Assembly: GCA_027449865.1 (NCBI GenBank)
Contig: DAIDKV010000110.1
Coordinates: forward strand, 1-64,000
DNA: 64,000 nucleotides
Origin: Planctomycetales bacterium
Lineage (GTDB): Bacteria > Planctomycetota > Planctomycetia > Isosphaerales > Isosphaeraceae
Direction of reading: 5' to 3'
Shown here: piece after piece, positions 1 through 9,530 of the stretch
Position numbering within the stretch: position 1 is the stretch's first letter
Layout of the letters: each line of letters begins with the position of its first letter
Made by a program: the position numbers and the translations under genes
The notes under the pieces: generated by a model
Seen by the model: only the letters and a program-made list of their open reading frames with translations
Told to the model about the DNA's origin: nothing
Databases searched by the model: none

Positions 1-37
1 CGACGAAATCCGTATCCTTGGCCCACTGGTAAGGCAT
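1..37 (-). CDS. Possible 5' end of a gene leaving the window
   Basis: Reading leftwards from position 37, an ATG opens a frame that begins MPYQWAKDTDF and stays open to the window edge. A GGGAGG Shine-Dalgarno-like sequence (minus strand, 46-51) sits 8 nt upstream, which is the only real support. Twelve codons are too few to identify a family. The call rests on the start signal alone and could be chance. Confidence 0.35.
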   Translation of the reverse strand, partial: MPYQWAKDTDFV

Positions 38-503
38 CGCGCTGCCCTCCCTGCCGGGGTGACATCCGTCAGCCGCAAAGCCAGAGCCAGAAGCTACCCG
101 AGAGAATCACGAATTCCTAGCCTTCAGGCGGGCCGTTGAAAAAAATCGCGGAGAGGCTCCCCAGGCGCGCCAGAATTCCCTGTGCCTGGGTCGAATTCTT
201 TCCCTGACCACGGAATAAGACCCCGTGGGAAGAGGCTTCTCCGCAGAGAAACCCAAAGAATTCATCCGTGATTTCGAGCGATCAGGCGTGCGGCCTGGCG
301 GCTGGCGGCTGGCAATTCCGACCAATCGATGCGACAATTCCCAGCGGTGCGGGGAACGATCTTCTTAGGAGGAGTGGGAACGGTGGCCGTCGTGCCGCCG
401 TCCAATTCCAGAGAAGTCGGGGACCGATTCTCGGGGATCACGTCTCGAGCCCGAGAGGAGGACCGGTCGGCGATCGCCGCGTCTCAACAGAGAGCGACCC
501 ATC
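38..503. other. Intergenic region upstream of the macroglobulin gene
   Basis: No convincing gene is seen here. The region contains a 7-bp inverted repeat CCCAGGC/GCCTGGG (160-166 and 184-190) next to a run of seven A residues (139-145). Read on the minus strand this looks like a weak stem followed by T's. Short open frames here have no start signals or recognisable products. The region probably holds the promoters for the gene at 504 and for the possible leftward gene at 37. Confidence 0.4.
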
Positions 504-3500
504 ATGAACCGAGCGGATGCCAGTCAGGTCGGGGTCTGGGTCTTGGGGTGCCTTTGCGTGTTCGGAACCGCCTCGCGATCCGTCGGCGAGGAAGTTCGGT
601 CGAATCCGGTCCCGGGGTCCTCGGCACTGCCGGCGGCCCGAGAGGCTATCCGCCCGGCGGCTCCCGAAATTCCCCCGGCGATCGTCGGGGCGATGCAGGA
701 GGGGCGGTACGACGAGGCTCGTCAGGCGCTCAACCGACTGGCGGGGCCCACGAAGGACGCCGATGATCGAGCCTACCTGACCTACCTCCGCGCGGTCGTC
801 GAGCGTCTGGCGGGCGACGGTGCCGCCGCCCGCGAGGCCCTGGACGAGGCCCGGAAGGCCAGTCCAGGCGGCCGATGGACGGCAAGGATCGATTACGAGG
901 AGGCAGCCCTCAATCTGGCCGCCGGACGACTCGACGCCGCCGAGGAGCAGGCGCGCAAGGTCGCCGGCCGGCTGCTCGCTTCCGATCGGAAGGACCGGCT
1001 GGCCGAGGTTTACCGGGGTTTCGCCCTCAAGCTCCTGGAACCCGGCGATCCAGTGATCCCCGCCGATCCCGCGGCCGCGCGTGAGTTGCTCGACCAGGCC
1101 CGCGACCTCGCCCGAAGCCCGGACCTCCGCGCCCGGCTCCGCGAGACCATGAGTCGCGCGAGCCTCGCCTCGGGAGCCCCCTTGCAAGCGGTTCAGGATT
1201 GCCGGGCCTACCTGAACGACTTCCCCAACGGCCCCGATCGCTTCGTCGTCGAGGCACGTCTCGGCGAGGCTCTTCGGGCCGCCGGACGGCCGGACGAGGC
1301 GCGTCGGACCTGGACGGATCTCGTTGCCGAAATCCAGAGTCGAAAGCCCGCCGACCAGACCCCTCCCCTCGTCACGATCCGGGCAACGGCCCTCTACGAG
1401 ATCGCGACGACCTTCGGCATCCCGACCCCGAACGACGACGGCAACCTCGCCCTCGGCGTCGCGGCCCTCAAGCGATTCCTCGAAGCAGCGCCGACACACC
1501 CGAAGGCCGTCCGTGCCTGCTATTCCATCGGGGCCGCCTATCTACACCGCGGCAAGGCGACCGAGGCTTACAACGCCTTCGAACGCTTCCTCCGCGAGGA
1601 GGGATTCCGAATCGAGACCGACGAGGCCCGGCGCGACTGGTCGGAGCTCTCGATGGACGCCTCATTCCAGGTCGCCCGCATCCTTCAGGGGCAGCAACGT
1701 TTCGTCGCGGCGATCGCGGCCTGGCGCGGATATCTGACCCGGTTCCCCAACGGTCCCCAGGGCGCCGACGCCCAGCGCGCCATCCTCGATACCGAACTGA
1801 TGATCGCCGCCGACCACCTGACGCGGCATCATTACGTCGAGGCCCGCGCCTCCTGGTCGGAGTTTATCGCCCGCAACCCGCTCGACGACCGCGTTCCCGG
1901 GCTCCTCTTCGAGGTCGGCCGGAGCTACCGGCAGGAAGACCAGTTCGACCGCGCCATCGCCGCCTGGGAGACCCTCGCCGCCAAATTCCCACGTAGCGAG
2001 CCCGCCGCGCACGGACAGTTCGAGGCCGCCTCCATCCTTGAGACCGAGAAGGGCGACCCCACCGAGGCGATCGAACGCTTCCGCAAGATCGAGGTCGAGC
2101 CCTGGCGAACGCAGGCCCGGCAGCACGTCGCCGTGATGGAGTCGAAGCACCTCCTCGTCGTTACACCCCGCGCCTTCCGTTCGGGAGAGCCGGCACACCT
2201 GGCGATCACGACCCGGAACATCGAGACGCTGAAGTTCGACGCCTACCGCCTCGACCCCGAGGCCTACTTCCGCGCCAAGGAGTCACTCTCCCAGGTCGAG
2301 GCGCTCGACATCGGACTGGTGGCGCCCGACGCCTCCTGGACGTCGCCCGTGGCCGACTACGCGAAGTATCGCCCGACCGAGGCGAAGTATGAGCTGAAGC
2401 CGCTCAAGCTGCCGGGTGTCTACGCGGTCAAGGTGACCGACGAGAAGACCCTCCAGGCGACGACCCTCGTCGTCGGTAGCGATGTCGACGCGATCGTCAA
2501 GACGTCGCGCGAGCAGGTTCTCGTCTTCGCTCAGGACATGAAGACCGGCCGGGGCCGCGCGGGGGCCCGTGTCCTGATCGCCGATGGCAGCCAGGTCTTT
2601 CTGGAGGCGAAGACCGGCGACGACGGCGTCTTGCTCCACACCTGGAACCCCACGCGAGCACCCGGACAGGGGCTGAGTTATCTCGTGATCGACGGACCCG
2701 ACGTCGCCGGCTCGGGCCTCGCCGTTCCCGGAATGCTCGCGGAGGGAATCAGCCCGCGTGCCTACATCGAGACCGATCGTCCCGCCTATCGACCCGGCCA
2801 GAAGGTTTCCATTCGCGGCGTCATCCGCGAGGTCGAAAACGGCCATTACGCTGTGATACCAAAGGCCGCGTATCGCCTGGAGGTCCTCGACAGCCGGGGC
2901 CGGGCGTTGGTCGAACGGCCGGTCAAGCTCTCGGAATTTGGGACCTTCCACGATTCACTGCCGCTCGACCCAGGCGCGCCGGTGGGAGACTATCGAATCG
3001 TCGTCTCCGAGCCAGGCAAGAACACCTTCCACGGTAATTTCCAGGTCCAGGCGTACCAGCTTCGACCCATCGGGATGTCGATCGAGCTGGAAAAGGCCGT
3101 CGTCAACCGGGGCGAGGAGGTCCGCGCCGAAATCGTGGCGCGGTATCGATTCGGAGGACCAATCGCCGGGCATCCGATCTCGGTCCGCCTCCCCGACGAC
3201 CGAACTCTGCACGGAACCACCGACGCCGCCGGCAAGTTCCATGTCGCGTTCTCGACAAAGGAGTTCGCCGAGTATCAGGTTCTGCTGATCGAAGCCATCC
3301 TCCCCCAGGACGGCGATCGGGAGGTCGCTTATGTCAAGGTCGCCGCCCGTGGCTTCGAGATCGACGTCCGGACAGGCCGCGACGTCTACCTCGACGGCGA
3401 GTCGTTTGCGGCGGAGATCGAGACCACCGACCCACTCGGCAAACCGGTCGGCGAATCGCTCTCGGCGACGCTGGTGAAGCGGGTGAAGATCGAGGGACGG

Positions 3501-6500
3501 ATCACCGAGCGCGAGGTCGCGCGAAAGTCGGTCAAGACGGACACGAAAACAGGCCGAGGCTCGGTCACCTTCCGCGCCGACGACGCCCAGGGCGGATCGT
3601 ACCTGGTCCGCGTCGCCGGAAAGGACCGATTTGAGACGCCGATCATCGCCGATCGGGCGCTCATGATCTCGGGCCAGCAGGACGAGACGAAGCTCCGCCT
3701 GCTGACCGATCGCGTCCGGTACAAGGTCGGTGAGGAGGCAAGCATCCATCTCCACAGCCGGGGCCGATCCGGACCCGCGCTCCTGGCCTGGGAGGCCGAT
3801 CGCATCCTCGCGTACCGGATTGTCGAGCTGAAGGAGGGAGACAACGCGATCGCCTGGGCCGTCGACAACGGCCAGTTCCCCAACTTCACTCTCACCGCCG
3901 CGCGAATGTGGCGGAGCGATTTCGACCAGGCCCGGCTGGACCTCCAGGTCGAGCGCGACCTCCGCGTCTCGTTGAAGCCGTCGAGGCCCGTCGTCGGACC
4001 CGGCGAGCCGATCGAGCTGGATGTCACCACGGTCGACCAGTTGGGCCGGCCCGTCGCGGCCGAGCTCTCGATCGCGATGATCGACCAGTCGCTCCTGCAC
4101 CTCTTCCAGGACCGACTCCCCGAGATCGGGGCGTTCTTCCATAACCAGTCGCGGACGGGCTCGTTCGCGACTCGATCGACGAACACGTTCCGATATCAGC
4201 CGGGGACGATCCCGGTCCCGCAGGCGATCGTCGAGGACGCCGAGCAATCGGCCGCGATGGACGCGAACGCGGTTGAAAGGAAGACCGCGAACGCGGTTGA
4301 GGAAGAACGCTTGCTCCGTGAAGCCCAGCAGTTGGAAGCCGCGGGGAGGAACGCCCTGGGCGTTCCCATGCCTTCCCAGCAGCCGAACGGGGCCTATGCC
4401 TTTGGCGGCTTCAACGCCAGTCAAGGACAGGGGCGAATGGGCGGCATGATGGCGGGAGTGGCGAACGGCCAGGTCGCCAAAGCCCCCTCGCCCGTGGAGG
4501 CTCAATCCATGCCGAGGATGGCCCGCCCGATGACCGCGAACGAACCTGGATCTGCTGTCAGGGAATGGCGGGACAAGGCCGAACGCAGCGAGCTGGCTCT
4601 CTCGGACAGCAACAGGGCTCCCCTGGCCAAACGACGGGGCAAGGACGCCGACCTCCGTGGTGAGCCAACGCGAGAGCGGTTCGTCGAATCGGCCTACTGG
4701 AATCCCGCGGTCGTCACCGGCCCCGACGGCAAGGCCCGCGTGACGTTCAAGGCACCGTTGGCGCTCTCGGAATACCGGATCACAGCGCGAGGCGTCACGG
4801 GCTCCGAAACACTCGCCGGTCAGACCACTGCCGAACTGGCCGTTCGCAAGGACTTCTTCGTCGACCTGAAGGTTCCGGCCTCGCTCACCCAGGGCGATAA
4901 GCCGCGATTCTCGGCGGAGGTCCATCACCGGGGCGTCCGCGGGACGCTGAACCTGAAGCTCGCGACCTACGCCGGTGGCCGCGACGACGTCTTCCCGAAG
5001 AAGCTTGAGCTTGCCGGCGATGGTGTCGAGGAGGTCGCCTTCGAGCCGTACGAGGTCCCCGAGGGCGATTCGCTCCGCCTGACCCTCACGGCGACCGTGG
5101 GCCAGTCGCGCGACGAGATGGTGGTCGAGGTTCCGATTCGCCCGTGGGGCGTCCCGGCCTTTGCGTCGGCCTCGGGGACGAGCGGCGACAGCACAACCGT
5201 CTTCGTCGGCTTCCCGCCCGGCCGGACCTACGAGAATCCCGAGCTTCGAATCGCGATCGCGCCGACGGTCCGCCGAATGCTCGTCGAGCTGGCCCTCGGC
5301 TCGCCGATCGGCGTCCAGCCGCTGGCGAGCGACCTGGATAGCTTGTCGCGTTGGCTCGCGCCACCCACCAGCACGACGGCCGATCGGGCCTCCGAACTTC
5401 TGGCCGCGGCGTCGGTGCTGAGTTACCTCCGCGACGTCCAGGCCGGCGAGGCGCCCGAGGCCGTCCGGCTGGTCGATCGGATCCGCTCGCTGGTCTCCGA
5501 ACTGTCCGCTTCGCAGACCCCGGACGGAGCCTGGCCCTGGATCTCGGCCGGTCTGATTCCCGAGGCGAACGGAAAGAGGCCGATCCCCGATCACGATTGG
5601 AGGACCTCGGCCGCGGTCGTCTGGGCGATGGCCGAGGCCGAGCGACTCGGACTCCTCAGCGATCCGAAGGTCCTCGACCAGGCGGTCCGCTACCTGAAGC
5701 AACAATTCACCCAGCTTCGCCCCGCGGACCACGAGGCCCGAGCGGCAATCCTGCACGCCCTTTCCGCCCGGCACGCCGCCAGCTTCGAGGCGGCGAACGC
5801 ACTGAACCGAATTCGCAATCAGCTCTCCGACGCCGGACTCGCCTACCTGGCAATGACCTTCGCGAACCTCGACCGCCCCACGCTTGCGGCCGAGATCCTG
5901 GGAATTCTGGGTCCTCGTGCGAAGACCGAATCGGCCAGGCCGGGACGTCCCGATCGGATGTACTGGGACCGAGCAGGGCGGCAGGACTTCGTCCGGTCGG
6001 CGGCCGAGATCACGGCCATGGTCGCGATCGCCTACGCCCGGACCAGTCCCGACGCGCCCGAGCGAAAGAGGGCGGTCGCCTGGATCGAGGCGCACCGGGT
6101 CGGCGATGGCTGGCTCCCCTACAAGGCGACCGGCCCCGCGCTCGCCGCGCTGTCGCTCGACCAGGGCCGCGCCCGGGCCGCTGAGGACCGATACCAGCTC
6201 ACGGTGACGGTCAACGATGCGAAGGTCGCCACGATCGACGTCCAGTGGCCAACCGCTGGCAAGACGTTCGCGGTCCCGAGGGCCGCGGTGAAGGCCGGTG
6301 AACCGAACCGGATCCGGTTCGAGATGGAGGGCCGTGGGACGTTCGGCTACTCGGCGGTTCTCTCGGGCTTCACCCGCGACTTCGCTCCCGATCAGACCCG
6401 AGGCAACCGTGTCGCGCTCGTGGATCGCCGGGTGTATCTGAAGACCGCCCCCGAACTCGACGGCCGAACGCTCGCGACGGGCTTCTCGGTCGCCGTGGAA

Positions 6501-8774
6501 TCGGCCCAATTCGAGAACCGGGCCACGCAGGTCGGACCCGGGGGACGGGTCCGCGTCGAGCTGGATATCGTCCGGGGCGGCAAGAACGGCGAGGCCGACT
6601 GGGACCGCGAGTTCCTCATCGTGCAGGACCAGCTTCCGGCCGGAACCACGATTGTCGAGGGCTCGCTCCGGTCGCGAGCCTCATCGTACGAGATGGTCGA
6701 CGGCGTTCTCACGCTCTACTTCCCGCCCGACTCGGGGCCGTGGGAGACCTCGTACGAGATCCTCGGCTCGATCCCGGGTGAATATCGCGTGCCGCCGGCG
6801 ATGGTCCGGAGCGCCTATGAGCCGGGACGATATCACCTCGGCCGACCCGAGACGTTCCGGGTCCGCCGCCCGAACGAGCCCGACACCGACCCCTACCGCC
6901 CCACGCCCGACGAGCTCTTCGCCCGCGGCAAGGCCCACTTCGAGGCTGGCCGCTTCGAAAAAGCCGGAGAGGCGCTGGAACCGCTCTTTGGCGGCTATAC
7001 CCTCCGCGACGCCATCGCCCGGGAAGCCGCGCGGATGCTCCTGCTCATCAGCATCGGGGAGGGCCGGGCGCGGTCGATCGTCCAGTATTTCGAGGTGGTC
7101 AAGGAGAAGTCGCCCGACCTCTTTCTGAGCTTCGACCAGTTGACGGCAATCGGAGCCGCTTATCGCGACATCAAGGAATATGAGCGCGCCATGATTGTCT
7201 GGCGAGGGCTGGTCGAGGCGAGTTATCTGGAGGATGCCAGGGTGGGCGAGTTGCTCCGCCAGCGTGGGCGGAGGCTCGAGGGGCTCGCCTACCTGATCGA
7301 CCTCTGGCGGTCGTATCCGCAAACTCCGGCGATCGACGCCGACTTCTTCGGCCTTTCGCAACTTTATGTTCAGGAATCCGGCCAGGCGTTCACCGATCCC
7401 GCCCTCCGACGCGAGCTGGCCTCGGCCGGGATCACCCGGTCGCAGATGCTGCTCCAGGCGATCCGGATGATGTGGACGTTCCTCGCCGGATCGCCCCGGA
7501 GCCCGATGGCCGACGAGGCCAGCCTCTCGATTGTCGGCGGCTTCATCGAGCTGGAGGACTTCGAATCGGTGGTCCGCCTCGCCGATCGGTTCGCGCGAAT
7601 CTATCCCCGAAGCCCCTACCTCGACAGCTTCCTCTACAGCGAGGCCCTGGGCGACTTTCACCTTGGCCGGTACGACCGGGCCGTCGAGGTCGCTTCCCAG
7701 ATCGCGAAGGCCGTTTACAAGGACGCCGCCGGAGCCGAACAGCCGAGCCCGAACAAGTGGCAGGCGATCTACATCCTCGGCCAGATTTTCGATGCCCGAC
7801 GCCAGCCCGCTCGTGCGCTGGAGTACTACCGACAGGTCGCCGGACGGTTCACCGATGCCGCCGATGCGGTTCGATCGTACACGCGCAAGGAATTGAAGCT
7901 CGCCGAGATCACGGTGATTCGTCCGCCCCAGCGACCGGCCGTCGCCGCGGGGGCTCCAGGAGGCTTCCGTGCCATCGAGGCCGTCGATCCGGCCGAACCG
8001 CCGGGCGTGACCATCGAGTATCGGAACATCGCGAAGGTCGATGTGAAGGTCTACCCAGTCGACCTGATGCCGCTTTATCTTGCCCGACGCAACCTCAACA
8101 CCATCGCGGGGATCGATCTGGCCGGGATCACGCCGATGGTCGACAGGACGGTCGTCCTCGGCAGTGGAGCCGACTACGACGACCGAAAGAAGCGGATCGA
8201 ACTGCCGTTCGACCGGGACGGAGCCTACCTCGTGATGATCCGGGGCGAGGGACTGCACGCCTCGGGGATCGTTCTGGTCTCGCCGATGGAGATGGAAGCG
8301 ATCGAGGAGGACATGGGTCCGGTCACGATCGGCCCGAATTCGGTCACGGCGATGCTCGGGCGGGTGCGTGTGACGGTCCGCGACGCCCGGACTGGCGACC
8401 TGCTGCCGAAGGTCGAGGTCAAGGTGATCGGTAGCCTGGACCATCGCTTCGTCACTGGCCGGACCGATCTCCGGGGCGTCTTCGTCGCCGAGGGAGTCAA
8501 CGGCGAGATCACCGCCCTGGCGAAGGCCGGCGCGAACCGCTTCGCCTTCTATCGAGGCCGACGTTTTATCCGGGGTAACCTACCGGCGGGCGTCGGTGGA
8601 TCCGGACTTCCTGGCGGGCGGTCGGGGCTCACCAAAACACCCGAGCCCGGCCTCGACGCCCAGCTTCGAATGCAAAACTCGGCGAACGCGCTCAAGCAGG
8701 TGGAGCGATTGCAGCAGCGCTTCGGCCAGCCGAGCGGTAACCGAAAGGGCGCCTCGGCCGGTGACTTCCGTTGA
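504..8774 (+). CDS. Giant alpha-2-macroglobulin-like protein with TPR arrays
   Basis: This 2756-residue exported protein starts with a signal-type hydrophobic stretch (about residues 8-22). TPR-like helical repeats cover about 55-560. An MG2-type domain (ETDRPAYRPGQKVSIRG) lies near 755, the bait-region-type domain near 1055-1130, and a Gly/Gln/Met-rich linker at about 1250-1370. The A2M signature region (AYWNPAVVTGPDGKA) is near 1395. The thioester-type alpha/alpha barrel covers about 1595-1880 and includes DGAWPW. A second TPR block lies at about 2130-2470, followed by a C-terminal beta domain. Bacterial family members act as envelope protease traps or scaffolds. Where a CxEQ thioester would be expected (near 1600) the sequence reads GVQPLASDLDSL, so no covalent thioester is visible. 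The ATG follows the 5' region directly with no competing upstream start in frame. Confidence 0.9.
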   Translation: MNRADASQVGVWVLGCLCVFGTASRSVGEEVRSNPVPGSSALPAAREAIRPAAPEIPPAIVGAMQEGRYDEARQALNRLAGPTKDADDRAYLTYLRAVVERLAGDGAAAREALDEARKASPGGRWTARIDYEEAALNLAAGRLDAAEEQARKVAGRLLASDRKDRLAEVYRGFALKLLEPGDPVIPADPAAARELLDQARDLARSPDLRARLRETMSRASLASGAPLQAVQDCRAYLNDFPNGPDRFVVEARLGEALRAAGRPDEARRTWTDLVAEIQSRKPADQTPPLVTIRATALYEIATTFGIPTPNDDGNLALGVAALKRFLEAAPTHPKAVRACYSIGAAYLHRGKATEAYNAFERFLREEGFRIETDEARRDWSELSMDASFQVARILQGQQRFVAAIAAWRGYLTRFPNGPQGADAQRAILDTELMIAADHLTRHHYVEARASWSEFIARNPLDDRVPGLLFEVGRSYRQEDQFDRAIAAWETLAAKFPRSEPAAHGQFEAASILETEKGDPTEAIERFRKIEVEPWRTQARQHVAVMESKHLLVVTPRAFRSGEPAHLAITTRNIETLKFDAYRLDPEAYFRAKESLSQVEALDIGLVAPDASWTSPVADYAKYRPTEAKYELKPLKLPGVYAVKVTDEKTLQATTLVVGSDVDAIVKTSREQVLVFAQDMKTGRGRAGARVLIADGSQVFLEAKTGDDGVLLHTWNPTRAPGQGLSYLVIDGPDVAGSGLAVPGMLAEGISPRAYIETDRPAYRPGQKVSIRGVIREVENGHYAVIPKAAYRLEVLDSRGRALVERPVKLSEFGTFHDSLPLDPGAPVGDYRIVVSEPGKNTFHGNFQVQAYQLRPIGMSIELEKAVVNRGEEVRAEIVARYRFGGPIAGHPISVRLPDDRTLHGTTDAAGKFHVAFSTKEFAEYQVLLIEAILPQDGDREVAYVKVAARGFEIDVRTGRDVYLDGESFAAEIETTDPLGKPVGESLSATLVKRVKIEGRITEREVARKSVKTDTKTGRGSVTFRADDAQGGSYLVRVAGKDRFETPIIADRALMISGQQDETKLRLLTDRVRYKVGEEASIHLHSRGRSGPALLAWEADRILAYRIVELKEGDNAIAWAVDNGQFPNFTLTAARMWRSDFDQARLDLQVERDLRVSLKPSRPVVGPGEPIELDVTTVDQLGRPVAAELSIAMIDQSLLHLFQDRLPEIGAFFHNQSRTGSFATRSTNTFRYQPGTIPVPQAIVEDAEQSAAMDANAVERKTANAVEEERLLREAQQLEAAGRNALGVPMPSQQPNGAYAFGGFNASQGQGRMGGMMAGVANGQVAKAPSPVEAQSMPRMARPMTANEPGSAVREWRDKAERSELALSDSNRAPLAKRRGKDADLRGEPTRERFVESAYWNPAVVTGPDGKARVTFKAPLALSEYRITARGVTGSETLAGQTTAELAVRKDFFVDLKVPASLTQGDKPRFSAEVHHRGVRGTLNLKLATYAGGRDDVFPKKLELAGDGVEEVAFEPYEVPEGDSLRLTLTATVGQSRDEMVVEVPIRPWGVPAFASASGTSGDSTTVFVGFPPGRTYENPELRIAIAPTVRRMLVELALGSPIGVQPLASDLDSLSRWLAPPTSTTADRASELLAAASVLSYLRDVQAGEAPEAVRLVDRIRSLVSELSASQTPDGAWPWISAGLIPEANGKRPIPDHDWRTSAAVVWAMAEAERLGLLSDPKVLDQAVRYLKQQFTQLRPADHEARAAILHALSARHAASFEAANALNRIRNQLSDAGLAYLAMTFANLDRPTLAAEILGILGPRAKTESARPGRPDRMYWDRAGRQDFVRSAAEITAMVAIAYARTSPDAPERKRAVAWIEAHRVGDGWLPYKATGPALAALSLDQGRARAAEDRYQLTVTVNDAKVATIDVQWPTAGKTFAVPRAAVKAGEPNRIRFEMEGRGTFGYSAVLSGFTRDFAPDQTRGNRVALVDRRVYLKTAPELDGRTLATGFSVAVESAQFENRATQVGPGGRVRVELDIVRGGKNGEADWDREFLIVQDQLPAGTTIVEGSLRSRASSYEMVDGVLTLYFPPDSGPWETSYEILGSIPGEYRVPPAMVRSAYEPGRYHLGRPETFRVRRPNEPDTDPYRPTPDELFARGKAHFEAGRFEKAGEALEPLFGGYTLRDAIAREAARMLLLISIGEGRARSIVQYFEVVKEKSPDLFLSFDQLTAIGAAYRDIKEYERAMIVWRGLVEASYLEDARVGELLRQRGRRLEGLAYLIDLWRSYPQTPAIDADFFGLSQLYVQESGQAFTDPALRRELASAGITRSQMLLQAIRMMWTFLAGSPRSPMADEASLSIVGGFIELEDFESVVRLADRFARIYPRSPYLDSFLYSEALGDFHLGRYDRAVEVASQIAKAVYKDAAGAEQPSPNKWQAIYILGQIFDARRQPARALEYYRQVAGRFTDAADAVRSYTRKELKLAEITVIRPPQRPAVAAGAPGGFRAIEAVDPAEPPGVTIEYRNIAKVDVKVYPVDLMPLYLARRNLNTIAGIDLAGITPMVDRTVVLGSGADYDDRKKRIELPFDRDGAYLVMIRGEGLHASGIVLVSPMEMEAIEEDMGPVTIGPNSVTAMLGRVRVTVRDARTGDLLPKVEVKVIGSLDHRFVTGRTDLRGVFVAEGVNGEITALAKAGANRFAFYRGRRFIRGNLPAGVGGSGLPGGRSGLTKTPEPGLDAQLRMQNSANALKQVERLQQRFGQPSGNRKGASAGDFR

Positions 8775-8787
8775 GGTCTCTCGGTGG

Positions 8788-8816
8788 TTGTGTCATTCGG
8801 TCGGTCGGTATATAAC
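8788..8816 (+). promoter_or_regulatory. Probable promoter of the NIPSNAP gene
   Basis: TTGTGT (8788-8793) and TATAAC (8811-8816) are separated by exactly 17 nt, 74 nt upstream of the ATG at 8890. The -10 is close to consensus and the -35 is weak. The element is interleaved with the 13-bp inverted repeat at 8797-8849. Confidence 0.45.
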
Positions 8817-8849
8817 CGGGACACCTCGCGTCCTCGACCGACCGACCGA
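8797..8849. repeat. 13-bp perfect inverted repeat of tetranucleotide units
   Basis: TCGGTCGGTCGGT (8797-8809) and ACCGACCGACCGA (8837-8849) are perfect complements separated by 27 nt containing TATATAA. It lies between the macroglobulin stop and the NIPSNAP start. It could be an operator, a leader hairpin or a terminator for the upstream gene. There is no T-tract behind it, so a simple intrinsic terminator is less likely. Confidence 0.6.
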
Positions 8850-8889
8850 GCCAACACAAACCCCACGCAACCCCGAGGAGTTCTGATCG

Positions 8890-9312
8890 ATGAAACGGAT
8901 GATCTCCGCCGCCTTGATCCTCGCGATCGCAGGCCTGGCTCTCTCACGGATCACGAAGGCGGGCGACGGCCCGGCTCACCGGGTCTTCGAGTTGCGCACC
9001 TACCACACGAATGAGGGCAAGCTCGACGACCTGAACAAGCGGTTCCGCGAACATACGTGCGACCTGCTCAAGAAGCACGGCGCCGAGCTGGTCGGCTTCT
9101 GGACGCCGACCGATGAGAAGAACGGCAAGGGGAACACCCTGGTCTACATGCTGGCTTTCCCGAGCCGAGAGGCCGCGAAGAAGTGCTGGTCCGAGTTCGG
9201 CGCCGATCCCGAGTGGCGCAAGGTCTACGCGGAGAGCCACAAAAATGGGGTGCTGGTGAAGAAGGTCGAATCGGTCTTCCTTGAACCGACTGATTACAGC
9301 CTGCTCCATTGA
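8890..9312 (+). CDS. Exported NIPSNAP family protein
   Basis: This 140-residue protein has an N-terminal hydrophobic signal (MKRMISAALILAIAGLALS). It is followed by a NIPSNAP dimeric alpha/beta-barrel domain with the usual features: FELRTYHTNEGKLDDL, a central GFWTP segment, and a late AFPSREAAKKCWSEFGADPEWRK region. The biochemical role of bacterial NIPSNAP proteins is not settled, and secreted versions are common in planctomycetes. GAGGAG about 10 nt upstream supports the start. It is downstream of the macroglobulin gene but has its own promoter-like element. Confidence 0.85.
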   Translation: MKRMISAALILAIAGLALSRITKAGDGPAHRVFELRTYHTNEGKLDDLNKRFREHTCDLLKKHGAELVGFWTPTDEKNGKGNTLVYMLAFPSREAAKKCWSEFGADPEWRKVYAESHKNGVLVKKVESVFLEPTDYSLLH

Positions 9313-9339
9313 CAGGTCGGGGAACAACCACGATGTGAC

Positions 9340-9530
9340 TGGTCGGGGAGCAACCACGAAAAACACGAAAACACACGAAATAAAATCCTACTCCGATGAG
9401 ATTCCACTTTGAATCTGGGGATTTTTCGTGTCCTCCGTGATTTTCGTGGTTCCTCCGAGATTTACTCTGGAATCTGGAATTCGGAAGTCTTTTCGTGCCC
9501 TCCGTGATTTTCGGGCTTCCTCCGAATCGA
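9340..9530. repeat. Intergenic palindromic repeat (CGTGT-CCTCCGTG family)
   Basis: Two near-identical direct copies of a TTTTCGTG(T/C)CCTCCGTGATTTTCG-type unit lie at 9422-9460 and 9489-9527. An inverted, degenerate partner (ACCACGAAAAACACGAAAA) lies at about 9351-9372. The word GGAATCTGGAATTC occurs between the copies (9469-9482). Similar units recur in many planctomycete genomes and generate spurious Asn-His-Glu-Gly-His peptides in translation. The 3' end of the HD-GYP gene runs into this element. Confidence 0.75.

Noticed and set aside
2955-6509. Long antisense open frame (1184 codons) under the macroglobulin gene
   Set aside because: It is the complement shadow of a high-GC gene, with Arg/Gly/Asp-rich composition, no domain and no start signal.
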